A stretch of 64,000 bases of DNA from Bradyrhizobium neotropicale (GCF_001641695.1 NZ_LSEF01000113.1:27498-91497); one strand, 5' to 3'; numbered from the stretch's first letter, positions 32,033 through 41,950 are shown. Made by a program: numbers and translations. The notes: generated by a model from the letters alone, not told the origin.

Positions 32033-33007
32033 ATGATGGTTCTCTATCGTGGTCGCCGCCAGCAATCGTCTGGCGTGTATTCTCGAATGGTGGTGGGCTT
32101 CGCAGTCGCTACGAGCCTTTGGGCCGCGAGCGGACCGGGCTACGCACAGTCAAGCGACACGGTCCTCGCCAAGGTCAGCGACCTGGTCGTTGCCAGGGTT
32201 GACGGCATGGTGATCGACGGCCGCGACTATGAATTGGCGCAGCAGATGTTCGTGCATGACCTGAAGGGATTGGATGAAAAGGCGCGTCACGACTTCCTCG
32301 TCCAATACCTCATCGACGTCGCGCTGATGTCGAGGGACGCGCAGAAGAAGGATCTCAAGATCGACGAGGCCGCCCTGCAGCGCAACGTCGAGTTCCTGCG
32401 CAAGAAGGCGCTGATGGAAAGCTGGCTGGGTGACGTCGCGCGTTCCGCGGTTACGGCAGATACGGTTCGCGCGGCATATGATCAGGCGGTCAAGGATGCG
32501 GCCGAGCCTCAGATCCGTATGCGGACCATGCTGTTCAAGGTCGATGCTGCCAACGATGAAAAGGCGGTCAAGACCGCAGAGGATCGCGCCAATGAGGCGG
32601 TCGCCCGTATCAAGAAGGGCGAGGAATTCACCAAGGTCGCCGAGGACATGACGGGAACGTCTTTGCCCGCCACGCTCAAGGAGGCGGGCTACATGGGCCG
32701 GCAGCAGATGAAACCGGAAATCGCGAAGGTCGCGTTCGCGACCGAGGTCGGAAGCACGGCAGCTCCAATCCGCACCGAGCAGGGTTGGGAGGTTGTCAAG
32801 GTCGAGGACAAGCAGACGCGAAAGCCGCTGGAGTTTGACGTCGTGCGGGACAAATTCGGAATGGTTGTCGCGCGGAAAGCTCAGCTCGTGGCTATGGAGA
32901 AGCTGCGGTCGGAAGCGAAAATCGAGCGGCTGGATATCCCCGAGCAGCCGCAGGATCAGGCCGCCAAGGCGACGAATGAAGGTGCCAAGGTGAAGGCGCC
33001 GAACTGA
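32033..33007 (+). CDS. Parvulin-type peptidyl-prolyl isomerase in the polysaccharide locus
   Basis: I start at ATG 32033 (or 32036), just after a GAGGG site; this gives 324 residues. A short basic N-terminus leads to a hydrophobic signal segment (MVVGFAVATSLWAASGPGYAQ). A SurA-N-like helical region follows (about residues 40-150), then a PpiC rotamase domain (about 155-265) with QIRMRTMLFKV and EQGWEVVKVED. The C-terminus is charged. By family it is a periplasmic foldase/chaperone. It precedes the flippase and polymerase genes on the same strand. EPS loci in alphaproteobacteria sometimes carry such a gene, but its client here is unknown. Confidence 0.85.
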   Translation: MMVLYRGRRQQSSGVYSRMVVGFAVATSLWAASGPGYAQSSDTVLAKVSDLVVARVDGMVIDGRDYELAQQMFVHDLKGLDEKARHDFLVQYLIDVALMSRDAQKKDLKIDEAALQRNVEFLRKKALMESWLGDVARSAVTADTVRAAYDQAVKDAAEPQIRMRTMLFKVDAANDEKAVKTAEDRANEAVARIKKGEEFTKVAEDMTGTSLPATLKEAGYMGRQQMKPEIAKVAFATEVGSTAAPIRTEQGWEVVKVEDKQTRKPLEFDVVRDKFGMVVARKAQLVAMEKLRSEAKIERLDIPEQPQDQAAKATNEGAKVKAPN

Positions 33008-33090
33008 CCCCGCATACTGCGATCGCGCCGTTTAGCGGTGGAAGAGGGACGATCGGCCCTGCGCGGTCGGCCGTTGTGGTCGATCGTTCC

Positions 33091-34392
33091 ATGAGGATGC
33101 GGGAACAGGAATTGCCAGTGAAGGCACGGTTGTCGTCGGCCGCCAATATCGGTCTCCTGTTCGGCGGATACGGCTTCGGACAGGGAGCTGTATTTCTCGC
33201 TCAGACCTGGTTGATTGCCGCCGGCGAGTATCGCTTGCTCGCCGCCTTCGGGACCCATTTTCTGTTTGCCGTCCTGGGCAGCCTCGTGGTCGATGCGGGT
33301 TCAAACACCACGCTGGCGCGCCACGCAGCGTCTTCCTCTCGCGAGACGGGTGTTCAGGAGCTATCGAGAGCATTTTGGGACACGACCGTGTTTCGAGTGT
33401 TGCTGGCGATGACCCTGATCGTCGCGGCGGGCATCTATGCGCTTGCCTTCGCTCCGGATGGATTTTCCAGCAGCTATGCGCTGTTTGCTGCGCCCGGCTT
33501 GCTTGTCGTCGCCTGCAACGCAGCCGGACTGCTGGACGGATTCAAGCTCAGCGGTCTCAGCGGGATGAGCGCGGCGTTCCCTTATGCGAGTTCCGCGCTC
33601 ATTCTGGTCGCTGTCGCAAGACACGCCTCGCCCGAAGCCGCGGGCGCGGCTCTCGGCGCGGCATTTTCGGCGGGATCCTTGCTGATGGTTGCGATGCAGT
33701 GGATTGCGCTCGGCAAACTCGGCTGGCGGCTGCATGCGCACACACCGACGTTGCGCGGCCTGCGAAGGGCGGCGCGGGAAGGGGGAGCCATGCTCTGTGT
33801 CCACTTGCCGGCCCAACTCTACGGGCGCGCGCAGTTGGTCATGAGCGCGACCTGGTTCGGCGCCGAGACGACTGCGCTTTTTCTCTACGCCAAGCAGATC
33901 GTCACGGGAGTGCTTCAGGTCATCGCGTTCGTGCAGCGGGTCGAATTCCCCACCTTGGTTGCATCCATGTCCGGTCATAACGCAAATCCGTTGGGGACGG
34001 TTTTTCGCGTTCAGAAGCTGGTGGCGGCCTCCGGGTTGACCTTCTCTGCGGCGGTGGCGGCGGCGGGACTGGTCGCCGCACAATTTCCGGAGAGCCGGTT
34101 CAGCGCCGTCGCGCCACTGCTCAGCGCGTTTTCGCCCGCCATTCTGACGGTCACTGCGGTGATCATGATGATGCAGGGGCTGGCCGCAACCGGAGCTTAT
34201 GAGGGTCTTGCTCTGGACATCACAATCTTTCACGTGGTCGGGGTTGTGACCAGCTACGTCTTGCTGAGCAGGTCGGGCGTATATGCTTTCATCGTAGCCG
34301 ACATCTTGTCGACGCTGCTTGGCATCCTGCTGCTCGCGCTGCGGCTGGGCAGGTCGAGGCCACAGATCGCGGCGATGGGACAGCAACCGTGA
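33091..34392 (+). CDS. Wzx-like polysaccharide flippase (MOP/PST family)
   Basis: The protein has about 430 residues and 12 or so predicted transmembrane helices throughout. It opens with a NIGLLFGGYGFGQGAVFLAQTWLI segment, the usual first helix of the polysaccharide-transport branch of the MOP superfamily. The start is uncertain: ATG 33091, ATG 33097 and GTG 33118 are all in frame, and GTG 33118 has AGGA about 9 bp upstream. Its 3' end overlaps the polymerase start by 4 bp (GTGA). By family, Wzx moves the lipid-linked repeat unit from the cytoplasmic to the periplasmic face of the inner membrane. With Wzy and Wzz also present, a Wzy-dependent pathway is the natural reading. Confidence 0.85.
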   Translation: MRMREQELPVKARLSSAANIGLLFGGYGFGQGAVFLAQTWLIAAGEYRLLAAFGTHFLFAVLGSLVVDAGSNTTLARHAASSSRETGVQELSRAFWDTTVFRVLLAMTLIVAAGIYALAFAPDGFSSSYALFAAPGLLVVACNAAGLLDGFKLSGLSGMSAAFPYASSALILVAVARHASPEAAGAALGAAFSAGSLLMVAMQWIALGKLGWRLHAHTPTLRGLRRAAREGGAMLCVHLPAQLYGRAQLVMSATWFGAETTALFLYAKQIVTGVLQVIAFVQRVEFPTLVASMSGHNANPLGTVFRVQKLVAASGLTFSAAVAAAGLVAAQFPESRFSAVAPLLSAFSPAILTVTAVIMMMQGLAATGAYEGLALDITIFHVVGVVTSYVLLSRSGVYAFIVADILSTLLGILLLALRLGRSRPQIAAMGQQP

Positions 34393-35804
34393 TTGCTGCA
34401 GTCAATACCGGACTGCGCGGCCTCCCCGAGCGGCCTACGGTCCTGCGAAGGCATCGGCTCTTTGCCTCCGCCATGCTCATGAGACTGGCCTTCTTCGTCG
34501 GCTACTACGCCTTGAACGCGCTGTTCGCGGCCGACAAATTCGTAGTTGCGCTGACGTTTCCGTCCTTCCTGATCTGCTGCTACAACGTCTCGCGAATTGC
34601 AGGAGCCTACACGACCGTCGAGGACATGCTTTGGCTGCTGATGTTCGTGTTTTTCGTCATCGCTCCGTGTCAAACCCTCAGCTTCGGGCATTTCGAGAAT
34701 GACGGACCGGTCAGCGGGTTCTTCTTCACCAACGGCGAGATCGCGACGGCGTTCGTCATCATCTTCCTGTTCCTCCTGACTGCTACTGTCACGAGCGCTC
34801 TGGTCGGGCGGCTCGTGCCGGCGTCGCAGCCCGTGCGGTATCGCCTGAAAGACAACGTGCTGCCAGTGCTGCTTGTGCTCAGCGTGGTTGGTTTCGCCGT
34901 GTTCGTCGTTGGTCAGGGTGGCTTCGGGAACGTCCTTGCGGATCGATACTCCAAGGAACTGTCCGACGACGGCGCGATGGGAACTGCAGGAGCCTCCGCG
35001 CTCGCGCTGCTGATGGTGGCCTGTCTCCTTATCTCCGTCCATGCGAAGTACATGCCTTATCGGCAAAAGGCCGCCCCGGCGGTCGTCGCCGTTTCGACCT
35101 GTGTCGCGCTTGCGTTGCTCTTTGTTGCCCAGAATCCCTACAATACGGCGCGGTTCTATTTCCTGATCGCCTGGCTGCCGATCGCGCTGGTTTTCATCTC
35201 CGGGAAACTTGGCATCAAGACATTCTATTTGGGCGTGCTGATCGGCCTCGTAGTCCTCATGCCGATGCTCAATCTCACGTCCAGGTCCGGCGCCTCGCTG
35301 GCCGAGGCCATCGAAGCCGTCGACTTCGCCGGCGTCCTCACGATCCCCGGGCTCGATGTGCTCGACATGCTCGTGTACGAGGTGCGGTATCTTGAGTTGT
35401 CGGACTTTTTTTGGGGGGGAAAGACGCTGGGTCTGATGTTGTTCTTCGTGCCGCGCAGTCTCTGGCCGGGAAAGGAGACGGTTCTGGCCGGCGACATGGG
35501 AGTTGTGCTGGCCGACCTCGGGACGGCAGGAACGCCCAATTTGTCAGGCTTCGTGGCGGGCGACTTCTACGCCGACCTCGGCATGATCGGCGTTGTCATT
35601 GGTGCGGTCATGGTATCGTTCCTGCTCACATTTTTCGGGACCAAGCGAGCGATCCTGGTACACGGGCTGGATCTGCGCGCGTTCATTTTCATGGCCTCGG
35701 CGCCCATTCTCGTCCGCGGTTCGCTGGGCGCCGTGATTGGGCTGACTTTCGTCGAGATGGTTATCTTGGCGGTATTGACCCGCGTCCTGTGCCGACGGTC
35801 GTGA
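34389..35804 (+). CDS. Wzy-like O-antigen/exopolysaccharide polymerase
   Basis: The gene starts with GTG 34389, overlapping the flippase stop by 4 bp. The 471-residue product is a polytopic membrane protein with about 11-12 hydrophobic segments. A larger loop between late helices contains YEVRYLELSDFFWGGKTLG and FFVPRSLWPGK. The P-R-S-x-W-P-G-K segment recurs in oligosaccharide repeat unit polymerases. Wzy proteins are poorly conserved, so the call rests on topology, this segment and position directly after Wzx. It would join repeat units in the periplasm, with chain length set by the Wzz/BY-kinase encoded about 3.5 kb downstream. Confidence 0.8.
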   Translation: MIAAVNTGLRGLPERPTVLRRHRLFASAMLMRLAFFVGYYALNALFAADKFVVALTFPSFLICCYNVSRIAGAYTTVEDMLWLLMFVFFVIAPCQTLSFGHFENDGPVSGFFFTNGEIATAFVIIFLFLLTATVTSALVGRLVPASQPVRYRLKDNVLPVLLVLSVVGFAVFVVGQGGFGNVLADRYSKELSDDGAMGTAGASALALLMVACLLISVHAKYMPYRQKAAPAVVAVSTCVALALLFVAQNPYNTARFYFLIAWLPIALVFISGKLGIKTFYLGVLIGLVVLMPMLNLTSRSGASLAEAIEAVDFAGVLTIPGLDVLDMLVYEVRYLELSDFFWGGKTLGLMLFFVPRSLWPGKETVLAGDMGVVLADLGTAGTPNLSGFVAGDFYADLGMIGVVIGAVMVSFLLTFFGTKRAILVHGLDLRAFIFMASAPILVRGSLGAVIGLTFVEMVILAVLTRVLCRRS

Positions 35805-36041
35805 GAGAGCGCGACGGGACACGCAACGATAGTCTCCTGATAGGTTATGCTCGGGCTCGAGAAACGCGGAAGAATGTCTCTTCAATAACATAACTTACGT
35901 GAAGGGACTGTATAAGACCTGCTGAGATGCTATGATTTCGCGGCGACGTCCCTGGCTACGTCTATTGAGCGTACCGCAGGCGATCCTCGCCGATCGTTCT
36001 GCTGAGTGACTGCGTGGCCGCGCAACGGCTAGGAGACGCGT

Positions 36042-36671
36042 ATGGAACAGCTCGAATCGATCTCTGGATATACCTTTGACGATGCGGAGCTGAACGGATC
36101 GCACGACATTCTGTTGCCGTGCCTGCTTGCCGTCCTCGAAGAGCGCGGCAGTGGGAAGGGGACCCGCGTCATGGATCTCGGATGCGGCAACGGAGCGGTC
36201 ACCGAGTTGTTGCACCGCCGCGGTCATTCGGTGGTCGGCGTCGATCCCTCCGAGTCCGGCATCCGGTACGCACGCGAAAAATATCCGCATCTTCAGATCG
36301 ACCGCGGCTCGGCCTACGAGCCCATCTCCGAAAAATACGGGCAGTTCGACTTCGTCGTCAGCCTTGAAGTCGTCGAGCACCTCTACAATCCGCGCAAGTA
36401 CGCTGCCACCGTTCACGGTCTGCTCAAGCCGGGCGGTACCGCGATCATCAGCACGCCGTATCACGGATATTGGAAAAACCTGACGATGGCCGTTACGGGC
36501 AGGCTCGACCACCATTTTACGGCCCTATGGGATCACGGGCATATCAAGTTCTGGTCGTACAAGACTCTTCGCTTGCTTCTCGAAGAAGCTGGTCTCCGCG
36601 ACATCCAGTTCCATCGTGTCGGACGAATTCCTCCACTGGCCAAATCGATGCTCGCTGTTGCCCGGAAATAG
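36042..36671 (+). CDS. SAM-dependent class I methyltransferase
   Basis: This 209-residue protein has a GGAG ribosome-binding site 7 bp before the ATG. It carries the class I SAM-binding signature RVMDLGCGNGAVTELL (motif I), VVGVDPSESGI with its acidic ribose-binding residue, FDFVVSLEVVEHL (motif post-II) and LLKPGGTAIIST (motif III). The family resembles UbiG-like and sugar methyltransferases. It sits between the polymerase and a secreted beta-helix protein, so O-methylation of a sugar in the polysaccharide is likely. Bradyrhizobium polysaccharides are known to contain O-methylated sugars, which fits, but the acceptor is not shown here. Confidence 0.87.
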   Translation: MEQLESISGYTFDDAELNGSHDILLPCLLAVLEERGSGKGTRVMDLGCGNGAVTELLHRRGHSVVGVDPSESGIRYAREKYPHLQIDRGSAYEPISEKYGQFDFVVSLEVVEHLYNPRKYAATVHGLLKPGGTAIISTPYHGYWKNLTMAVTGRLDHHFTALWDHGHIKFWSYKTLRLLLEEAGLRDIQFHRVGRIPPLAKSMLAVARK

Positions 36672-36737
36672 AACTCGGCGGGTCATTTTGAGCGCGTCGT
36701 CACGGACGTCGCAAGCCGGTACCGGGGGCACAATTGC

Positions 36738-38927
36738 ATGTTTCGATCGGTCTGCATCGCACTCGCACTGATGGTGCTCACGGTCGCGGGCGCAGCCGCG
36801 CAGCCGCAGATGTTCTGGTACAGCGATCCCGTTGGTCCAGATGAGTCAGTTATCGTCACCGGCTCACAACTTGATGCAGTCACAGCGATTAGCGTCAGCC
36901 GAGTTCCAGACGGTGCGTCAGGGCAGGCAGCCGCCGCGCGATCCGTGGAGTTGATCCAGCAGGACGCGCAATCCATGAAGTTTGTCGTTCCAAAGGAATT
37001 TGCCCCTGGAATTTACCGCTTCACGTTGACTCATCCGCAAGGCGAGGTCTCTGCCAGCCTCAACAGGCCGACCGTCTATTGGGTGCAGGCGAGCCTCGGC
37101 GACACGGTGTCGCCGGGCGGAACGGTGCGCGTCTTCGGACGCAATATCGTGCGGCAGCCAGATCGGGCGAAGCTCGTTCTGCTTCCGGAACGCGCGGGCC
37201 CGCCGATCACGTTGACCCCCGGCGGAGGGAATCTCTGGCATGCCAGTTTTCGTCTGCCGGACACGGTCGCGCCAGGTGACTACCGTTTGCGGCTCTCGAA
37301 CGGCGACGGCACCGAAGATGATTTCGTCGATGCAGAACGCATTCACGTCGTTCCTGCCGTCGCGGAGACGCGTACAAGTTTCAACGTCCGCGAATATGGT
37401 GCATTCGGCGACGGCATCATAAACGCGTCGCGGTCGGTCAAAGCGGCGATCAGTGCGGCCCAGCAGAGCGGCGGCGGCATCGTCTACTTTCCGCGAGGGC
37501 GGTATTTGATTTCGGGCCCGCTCATGATCCCACCGAATGTGACCCTCAAGGGCGAGCGTACAGATCTCGTCAATCTGGTCTGGTCGGACGTGGAGGATCC
37601 ACCGGAAGCGCTGATCGCCGGTACGTCGCACTTCGCCATCGAAGATCTGACAATCTACGCCTCCAGGCATGGTCATGTCGTGGTTGGCGGCTTTCTGAAC
37701 GGTGTGCCGATCCCGAGCGCCTCCGAAATCGCCCTCCGTCGCGTGCGCATTCGCGCCTCGGCCTTTCGCGGCCACATGTCTCCCGAGCAGACCTATCAGC
37801 GGATGCTGAAGATCGACCAGCGATATGGTCAGTTTCTGGATACGATCCGTCTGAGCGGCGACAAGTTGACAGTGACTGATTGCGATGTCGTTGGATCGGG
37901 CCGATCGCTCCATTTGCTCAAGGCGAGCAACACCGTCGTTTCCGGGAATGTTCTCAACAACGGTCGGTTCGGATGGTACTCGTTCACTGGCGCAAATCGC
38001 ATCATATTCGAAAATAACACCGTCACGGCGGCGGATCTTCAAGGCACCGGTGGATCGATCAATACTCTTGCGCCCGATGTCACCGGTTCGGAAAATGTGT
38101 TCTTCGCCAACAATGTTTTCAAGGCGATATACGGCTGGGATCGTGAAGCGGTGTCGAGTGACGGAGGCGGCGGCTTCTATTTCGGCCCCGCCTTGAGCGT
38201 CACACCGGACCGGCTATCGCTGCCTGGGCCGGCGAACGAGCGCGTGATCGCGACGACCTGGGCGGGGGCCGTCGTCATGGTCGCGGACGGGCGGGGAGCC
38301 GGTCAATTCGCGCGCGTCGCCCGGTTCGATCCGGCCGGCAACGATAAGCCGATGTCGGTTGCGCTCGACCGCAAGCTGGCGGTCGAACTCGATGCGACGT
38401 CGGTCGTCACCGTGGTCCAGATGCATCAGAACTATCTGATCGTCGACAACACGTTCGAAGACGTCGGTGTTGCCGCGCAATTCTACGGCACCGGCTTGAA
38501 TCACGTGCTTGCCGACAACGTCGCCACGAGGACCGGAGGTTTTTTCGCGCGCGCCTTGATCTATCACCATTTTCAGCCGAGCTGGCAGGTCCAGATCCTC
38601 AACAATCGCATTACCGAGGGCAACGCGTACCAGGCCGGTCCTGATCGCACGATTGCGTCCGGCGAAGCCCTGATCGCAGTTCAGGCCGTACGACCGCCGG
38701 GCATGCTGAAGCAACCACCTCTTGTCCGTGCCGTGATCGTGCGCGGCAACCGGATGGAGAACGACTCTCATATCGAGGTCACCGGTGTAACGCCGGTCTT
38801 TCCGGGCGTGCGTGACGTTGTCGTGGAGAACAATGTCATAGGAGCGTCGCGCGTAGGCCTGGTCATCGACCGTGGCGTGCTGCTGGCGACCGAGCGGCGC
38901 AACAAGATCAATCTCATCGAGCGGTAG
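36738..38927 (+). CDS. Secreted right-handed beta-helix protein (pectate lyase superfamily-like)
   Basis: The 729-residue precursor has a signal peptide ending near AAAQ. Two immunoglobulin-like or IPT-like beta domains follow (about residues 25-210), with the repeated DTVSPGGTVRVFG / DTVAPGDYRLRLS style. From about residue 215 it has FNVREYGAFGDGIINASRSVKAAI and GGGIVYFPRGRYLI, the entry motif of the Pectate_lyase_3 fold. Parallel beta-helix coils continue to the C-terminus (many N-N-x-F/V-E/x-D turns). By fold it binds or cleaves a polysaccharide, as a lyase, hydrolase or epimerase. In this locus it could trim or modify the exported polymer. I cannot place catalytic residues. Confidence 0.82.
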   Translation: MFRSVCIALALMVLTVAGAAAQPQMFWYSDPVGPDESVIVTGSQLDAVTAISVSRVPDGASGQAAAARSVELIQQDAQSMKFVVPKEFAPGIYRFTLTHPQGEVSASLNRPTVYWVQASLGDTVSPGGTVRVFGRNIVRQPDRAKLVLLPERAGPPITLTPGGGNLWHASFRLPDTVAPGDYRLRLSNGDGTEDDFVDAERIHVVPAVAETRTSFNVREYGAFGDGIINASRSVKAAISAAQQSGGGIVYFPRGRYLISGPLMIPPNVTLKGERTDLVNLVWSDVEDPPEALIAGTSHFAIEDLTIYASRHGHVVVGGFLNGVPIPSASEIALRRVRIRASAFRGHMSPEQTYQRMLKIDQRYGQFLDTIRLSGDKLTVTDCDVVGSGRSLHLLKASNTVVSGNVLNNGRFGWYSFTGANRIIFENNTVTAADLQGTGGSINTLAPDVTGSENVFFANNVFKAIYGWDREAVSSDGGGGFYFGPALSVTPDRLSLPGPANERVIATTWAGAVVMVADGRGAGQFARVARFDPAGNDKPMSVALDRKLAVELDATSVVTVVQMHQNYLIVDNTFEDVGVAAQFYGTGLNHVLADNVATRTGGFFARALIYHHFQPSWQVQILNNRITEGNAYQAGPDRTIASGEALIAVQAVRPPGMLKQPPLVRAVIVRGNRMENDSHIEVTGVTPVFPGVRDVVVENNVIGASRVGLVIDRGVLLATERRNKINLIER

Positions 38928-39258
38928 TTCTTCAGCATGCCGATCCGGCGCCAATCTGCGGTGAGAGCGCAGGGTGGCTCGAAAGGCGCGGGTCGACCCG
39001 CCACCGGTGAACGTAACGGCGAGCGACGGGGCGGCAGAACCGATCGCATATGCCTCTGACCTCTGTGACAGGCAGATGACGCCGCCATTGCCTGTTTTAT
39101 TTCGTCGCAGCAGGGAACGATACGTCTTCTGCATAGGGACTGGACGATCGGCTTTGGCGGAGCGTCCGGTGACCCAAGACGCTCGTGGTGACGCGGCCGG
39201 AACGTTGAGGATTTGGACAGGGGGGACGTGCCGAGGCGCGGATCCTCGGCGGACAAGT
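38928..39258. other. Intergenic stretch before the Wzz/BY-kinase gene
   Basis: This is 331 bp between the beta-helix gene and the proposed ATG 39259. The downstream frame is open back to GTG 38974. The extra 95 residues would be low-complexity and would push the first transmembrane helix unusually far from the N-terminus, so I treat it as a leader. No terminator or clear palindrome was seen. Confidence 0.4.
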
Positions 39259-41520
39259 ATGGATATTCGAACGGTCGCACCAGCCAAGGCAGTCGATCAG
39301 ACCGACCGCGATGATCGCGGCGGCACGATCTCCCTGTCCGATCTGGTCGAGCAAGTCTGGGGCTTTATCCGGCGTCAATACCTTGTCTTTCTGATCGTCA
39401 CCGCCTGTTCGATCGGTCTTGGCCTAGTCTATCTGCTGACGACACCGGCGCGCTACACCGCGCATGCGATGATGCAGATCGACTCCAGCAAATTGCGGGT
39501 CTTGCAACAGCAGCAGGTGTCGTTCGCCGACACGCCGCTCGACACCACTCAGGTCGAAACCCAGGTCGAAGTGTTGAAATCCGAAGGTCTTGGGCTGTCC
39601 GTCGTCAAGGAAATGCACCTGACGGAGGACGCGGAGTTCGCCGGCGCCAGCGCGCGGTTTTGGGGGACTGGCAATTCGATGCAAGGTGCGGACAGCCGGC
39701 AGTCCCAGGCTCTGGACGCATTGTTGAGTCAACGCACCATCAGCCGTGTTGGCCGCACCTACGTGCTCGACATTGCGTTTACCTCGCTGCGCCCCGATCG
39801 CGCCGCCGAAATCGCCAACGGGATCGCCGAGGCCTACATCGTCGACCAGTTGGAATCGAAGTACCAGGCCACACGGCGGGCCAGCAAATGGCTCCAGGAC
39901 AGGATTACAGAACTGCGCGAGCAGGTCTCCGCTGTCGATCGCGCCGTGCTCGACTACAAGGAAAAGAACAAGATCGTCGACATCGCCGTTGCTTCCGCTG
40001 CCGGCAGCGCCAGCACCAGCACGCGATCGCTCGAAGAGCAGCAACTGACGGAGATTTCGAGCCAACTGAGTACCGCGCGCGCGGCGAGCACCGAGGCGAA
40101 GGCGCGGCTCGATCGCATCCAGGACGTCCTCAAAATGGGGATACCCGATGCGTCCGTGGTGGATTCGCTGCGAAGCGAAATCGTCATTCGGCTCCGCAAT
40201 CAGTATCTCGACCTGGCCGCGCGTGAAGGCCTCCTCTCGCAACGTTATGGGAGTGACCACCAGGCCGCGATCAATGTGCGGGCTCAGATGGAGCAGATCC
40301 GCCAGTCCGTCACCGATGAGCTGCGCCGCATCGCGGAAAGCACCAGGAGCGACTATGAGATCGCCACCGCGCGGGAACAGTCGCTCAAGAACAAGCTCGC
40401 GGACATGGTCTCGGATGCGCGGATCACCAACCGTGAGCGCATCGGCTTGCGCGAGCTCGAGAGCAACGCTCAAGCGATTCATACGATCTATGACAATTTC
40501 CTCCAGCGCTATATGGAAGCGATCCAGCAGCAATCGTTTCCGATCACCGAATCTCGCGTCATCAGCCCGGCGACCGCGCCCAAGCAGAAGAGCAGTCCGC
40601 GCACATCCATCGTGCTGGGTCTCGCCACGGTGCTGGGCCTCGCCCTTAGCCTTGCGATCGCTGGCCTGCGCGAAGCGCTCGATCCGGTGTTCCGCAGCAC
40701 GCGGCAAGTCCAGGAAACCCTTCAGGTCAGATGTCTCGCCGTCGTGCCGCTCTTGGACGCTCCGCCGCGATCGCGCCTGGTCATGCCATGGCGACGAAAC
40801 GCTGGGCGGGACGTCGCATCGTCCGCTGAGGCCCATGCGATGTTCGGCAGGGCGGTTCTCGATCCGTCATCGGTGTTCGCCTCCGCGTTTCGCTCGATCA
40901 AGGTCGCCGTCGACGTCAGTACGGCCGGTCAGAGGAGCAGGGTCATCGGTGTGATTTCGACGCTTCCGGACGAAGGCAAATCGACGATCGCGAGCAATTT
41001 TGCCGAGCTGGTCGCGCATGTCGGCAAGAACGTCATTCTTATCGACGGCGATCTTCGCAATCCGACGATAAGCCGGGCGATGGCCCCGGATGCCACGAAT
41101 GGCCTGCTCGAGGTTCTCGCCGGAAAGGTCGAGCTGCAAGATGCGGTTCGCACCGCGCGCGGGCTCGCCTTCCTTCCGACGATCATCGAGTCCCGTGATA
41201 CCCACAGCAGCGAGCTTCTCGGTTCGGAGGCCCTGAAGGTGATGATCGAGCGGCTGCGTGAGACGTATGACTATATCATCATCGATCTGCCGCCACTCGG
41301 TCCCGTTGCAGAGGTGCGGGGGACGGCAAGCATGGTCGATTCATATGTTCAGGTGATCGAGTGGGGACGATCGCGCAAGAACACCGTGCGACAACAGCTC
41401 CTCGGAGCTCCCGAGGTCTACGAGCGGTTGCTTGGAGTGGTCCTCAACAAGGTCGACCTCAAGGAATTTGGACGACATGAGACGCTCGACGCCGTCTATG
41501 GCCAGAACGGCTACTATTGA
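39259..41520 (+). CDS. Wzz-type chain-length regulator fused to a BY-kinase (polysaccharide co-polymerase)
   Basis: The product has 753 residues. A Wzz domain with a first transmembrane helix at about 41-62 precedes a long periplasmic coiled-coil region (about 65-440). A second transmembrane helix follows (about 447-470), then a cytoplasmic tyrosine-kinase domain. That domain has Walker A STLPDEGKST (residues about 567-576, K574), Walker A' VILIDGDLRNP and Walker B IIIDLPP (D676). A tyrosine-containing C-terminus (VYGQNGYY) is a modest version of the usual Tyr cluster. By family (ExoP, Wzc) it controls polymer length and couples polymerisation to export by autophosphorylation cycles. The outer-membrane Wza partner is not in this window. 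Confidence 0.92.
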   Translation: MDIRTVAPAKAVDQTDRDDRGGTISLSDLVEQVWGFIRRQYLVFLIVTACSIGLGLVYLLTTPARYTAHAMMQIDSSKLRVLQQQQVSFADTPLDTTQVETQVEVLKSEGLGLSVVKEMHLTEDAEFAGASARFWGTGNSMQGADSRQSQALDALLSQRTISRVGRTYVLDIAFTSLRPDRAAEIANGIAEAYIVDQLESKYQATRRASKWLQDRITELREQVSAVDRAVLDYKEKNKIVDIAVASAAGSASTSTRSLEEQQLTEISSQLSTARAASTEAKARLDRIQDVLKMGIPDASVVDSLRSEIVIRLRNQYLDLAAREGLLSQRYGSDHQAAINVRAQMEQIRQSVTDELRRIAESTRSDYEIATAREQSLKNKLADMVSDARITNRERIGLRELESNAQAIHTIYDNFLQRYMEAIQQQSFPITESRVISPATAPKQKSSPRTSIVLGLATVLGLALSLAIAGLREALDPVFRSTRQVQETLQVRCLAVVPLLDAPPRSRLVMPWRRNAGRDVASSAEAHAMFGRAVLDPSSVFASAFRSIKVAVDVSTAGQRSRVIGVISTLPDEGKSTIASNFAELVAHVGKNVILIDGDLRNPTISRAMAPDATNGLLEVLAGKVELQDAVRTARGLAFLPTIIESRDTHSSELLGSEALKVMIERLRETYDYIIIDLPPLGPVAEVRGTASMVDSYVQVIEWGRSRKNTVRQQLLGAPEVYERLLGVVLNKVDLKEFGRHETLDAVYGQNGYY

Positions 41521-41950
41521 GCGTTGAAGTTGTTTCATTGATTAGTAGCATCGTAGGGTAGCAGACGCTATCCTCGCCGCGAGTTCTCCGCTGCTCCATG
41601 AAGGGCACGCGGCGTGCCGGGCTATCCGTGGCAGCTCCGATTTTTCCTTTAAATTCGCGATCGAATTTGCGATGCAGGCTTCAGGGGACGAGGCTGGCCT
41701 GAGTCTGGAGGGAATTTTGGGACGACGCCGGTGTGTGCTAGCACAGGCAGGGCAACTCCGGGCGGGGGGATCGGGCGAGCGCAAATTAACCATCGGCAAT
41801 GCGATGGTGGCGCAAAAGGCTTTACTGTGGGGACAATCCGCGCCAAGCCTATCGCAACGAACGCAACCCGACTTTTCATTAGTGGATTGAAAAGGTTAAC
41901 TAAACCCGCCTTACCAAGGTGAAGCGGGGACTTTGGCCGGAGAGGGTGAG
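41521..41950. promoter_or_regulatory. Intergenic region upstream of the OrfA-like HTH gene
   Basis: This 430-bp space follows the Wzz/BY-kinase stop. AT-rich segments lie at about 41640-41670 and 41875-41915 and could include a promoter for the HTH gene. I see no clear terminator, no inverted repeats that would mark an insertion sequence end, and no convincing gene. Confidence 0.35.

Noticed and set aside
38974-39258. An upstream GTG start that would add 95 residues to the Wzz/BY-kinase
   Set aside because: The extension has no coding character and would displace the first transmembrane helix from its usual place.
39424-40836. A 470-codon minus-strand frame opposite Wzz/BY-kinase
   Set aside because: No motifs, and the plus-strand gene has both transmembrane helices and Walker motifs.
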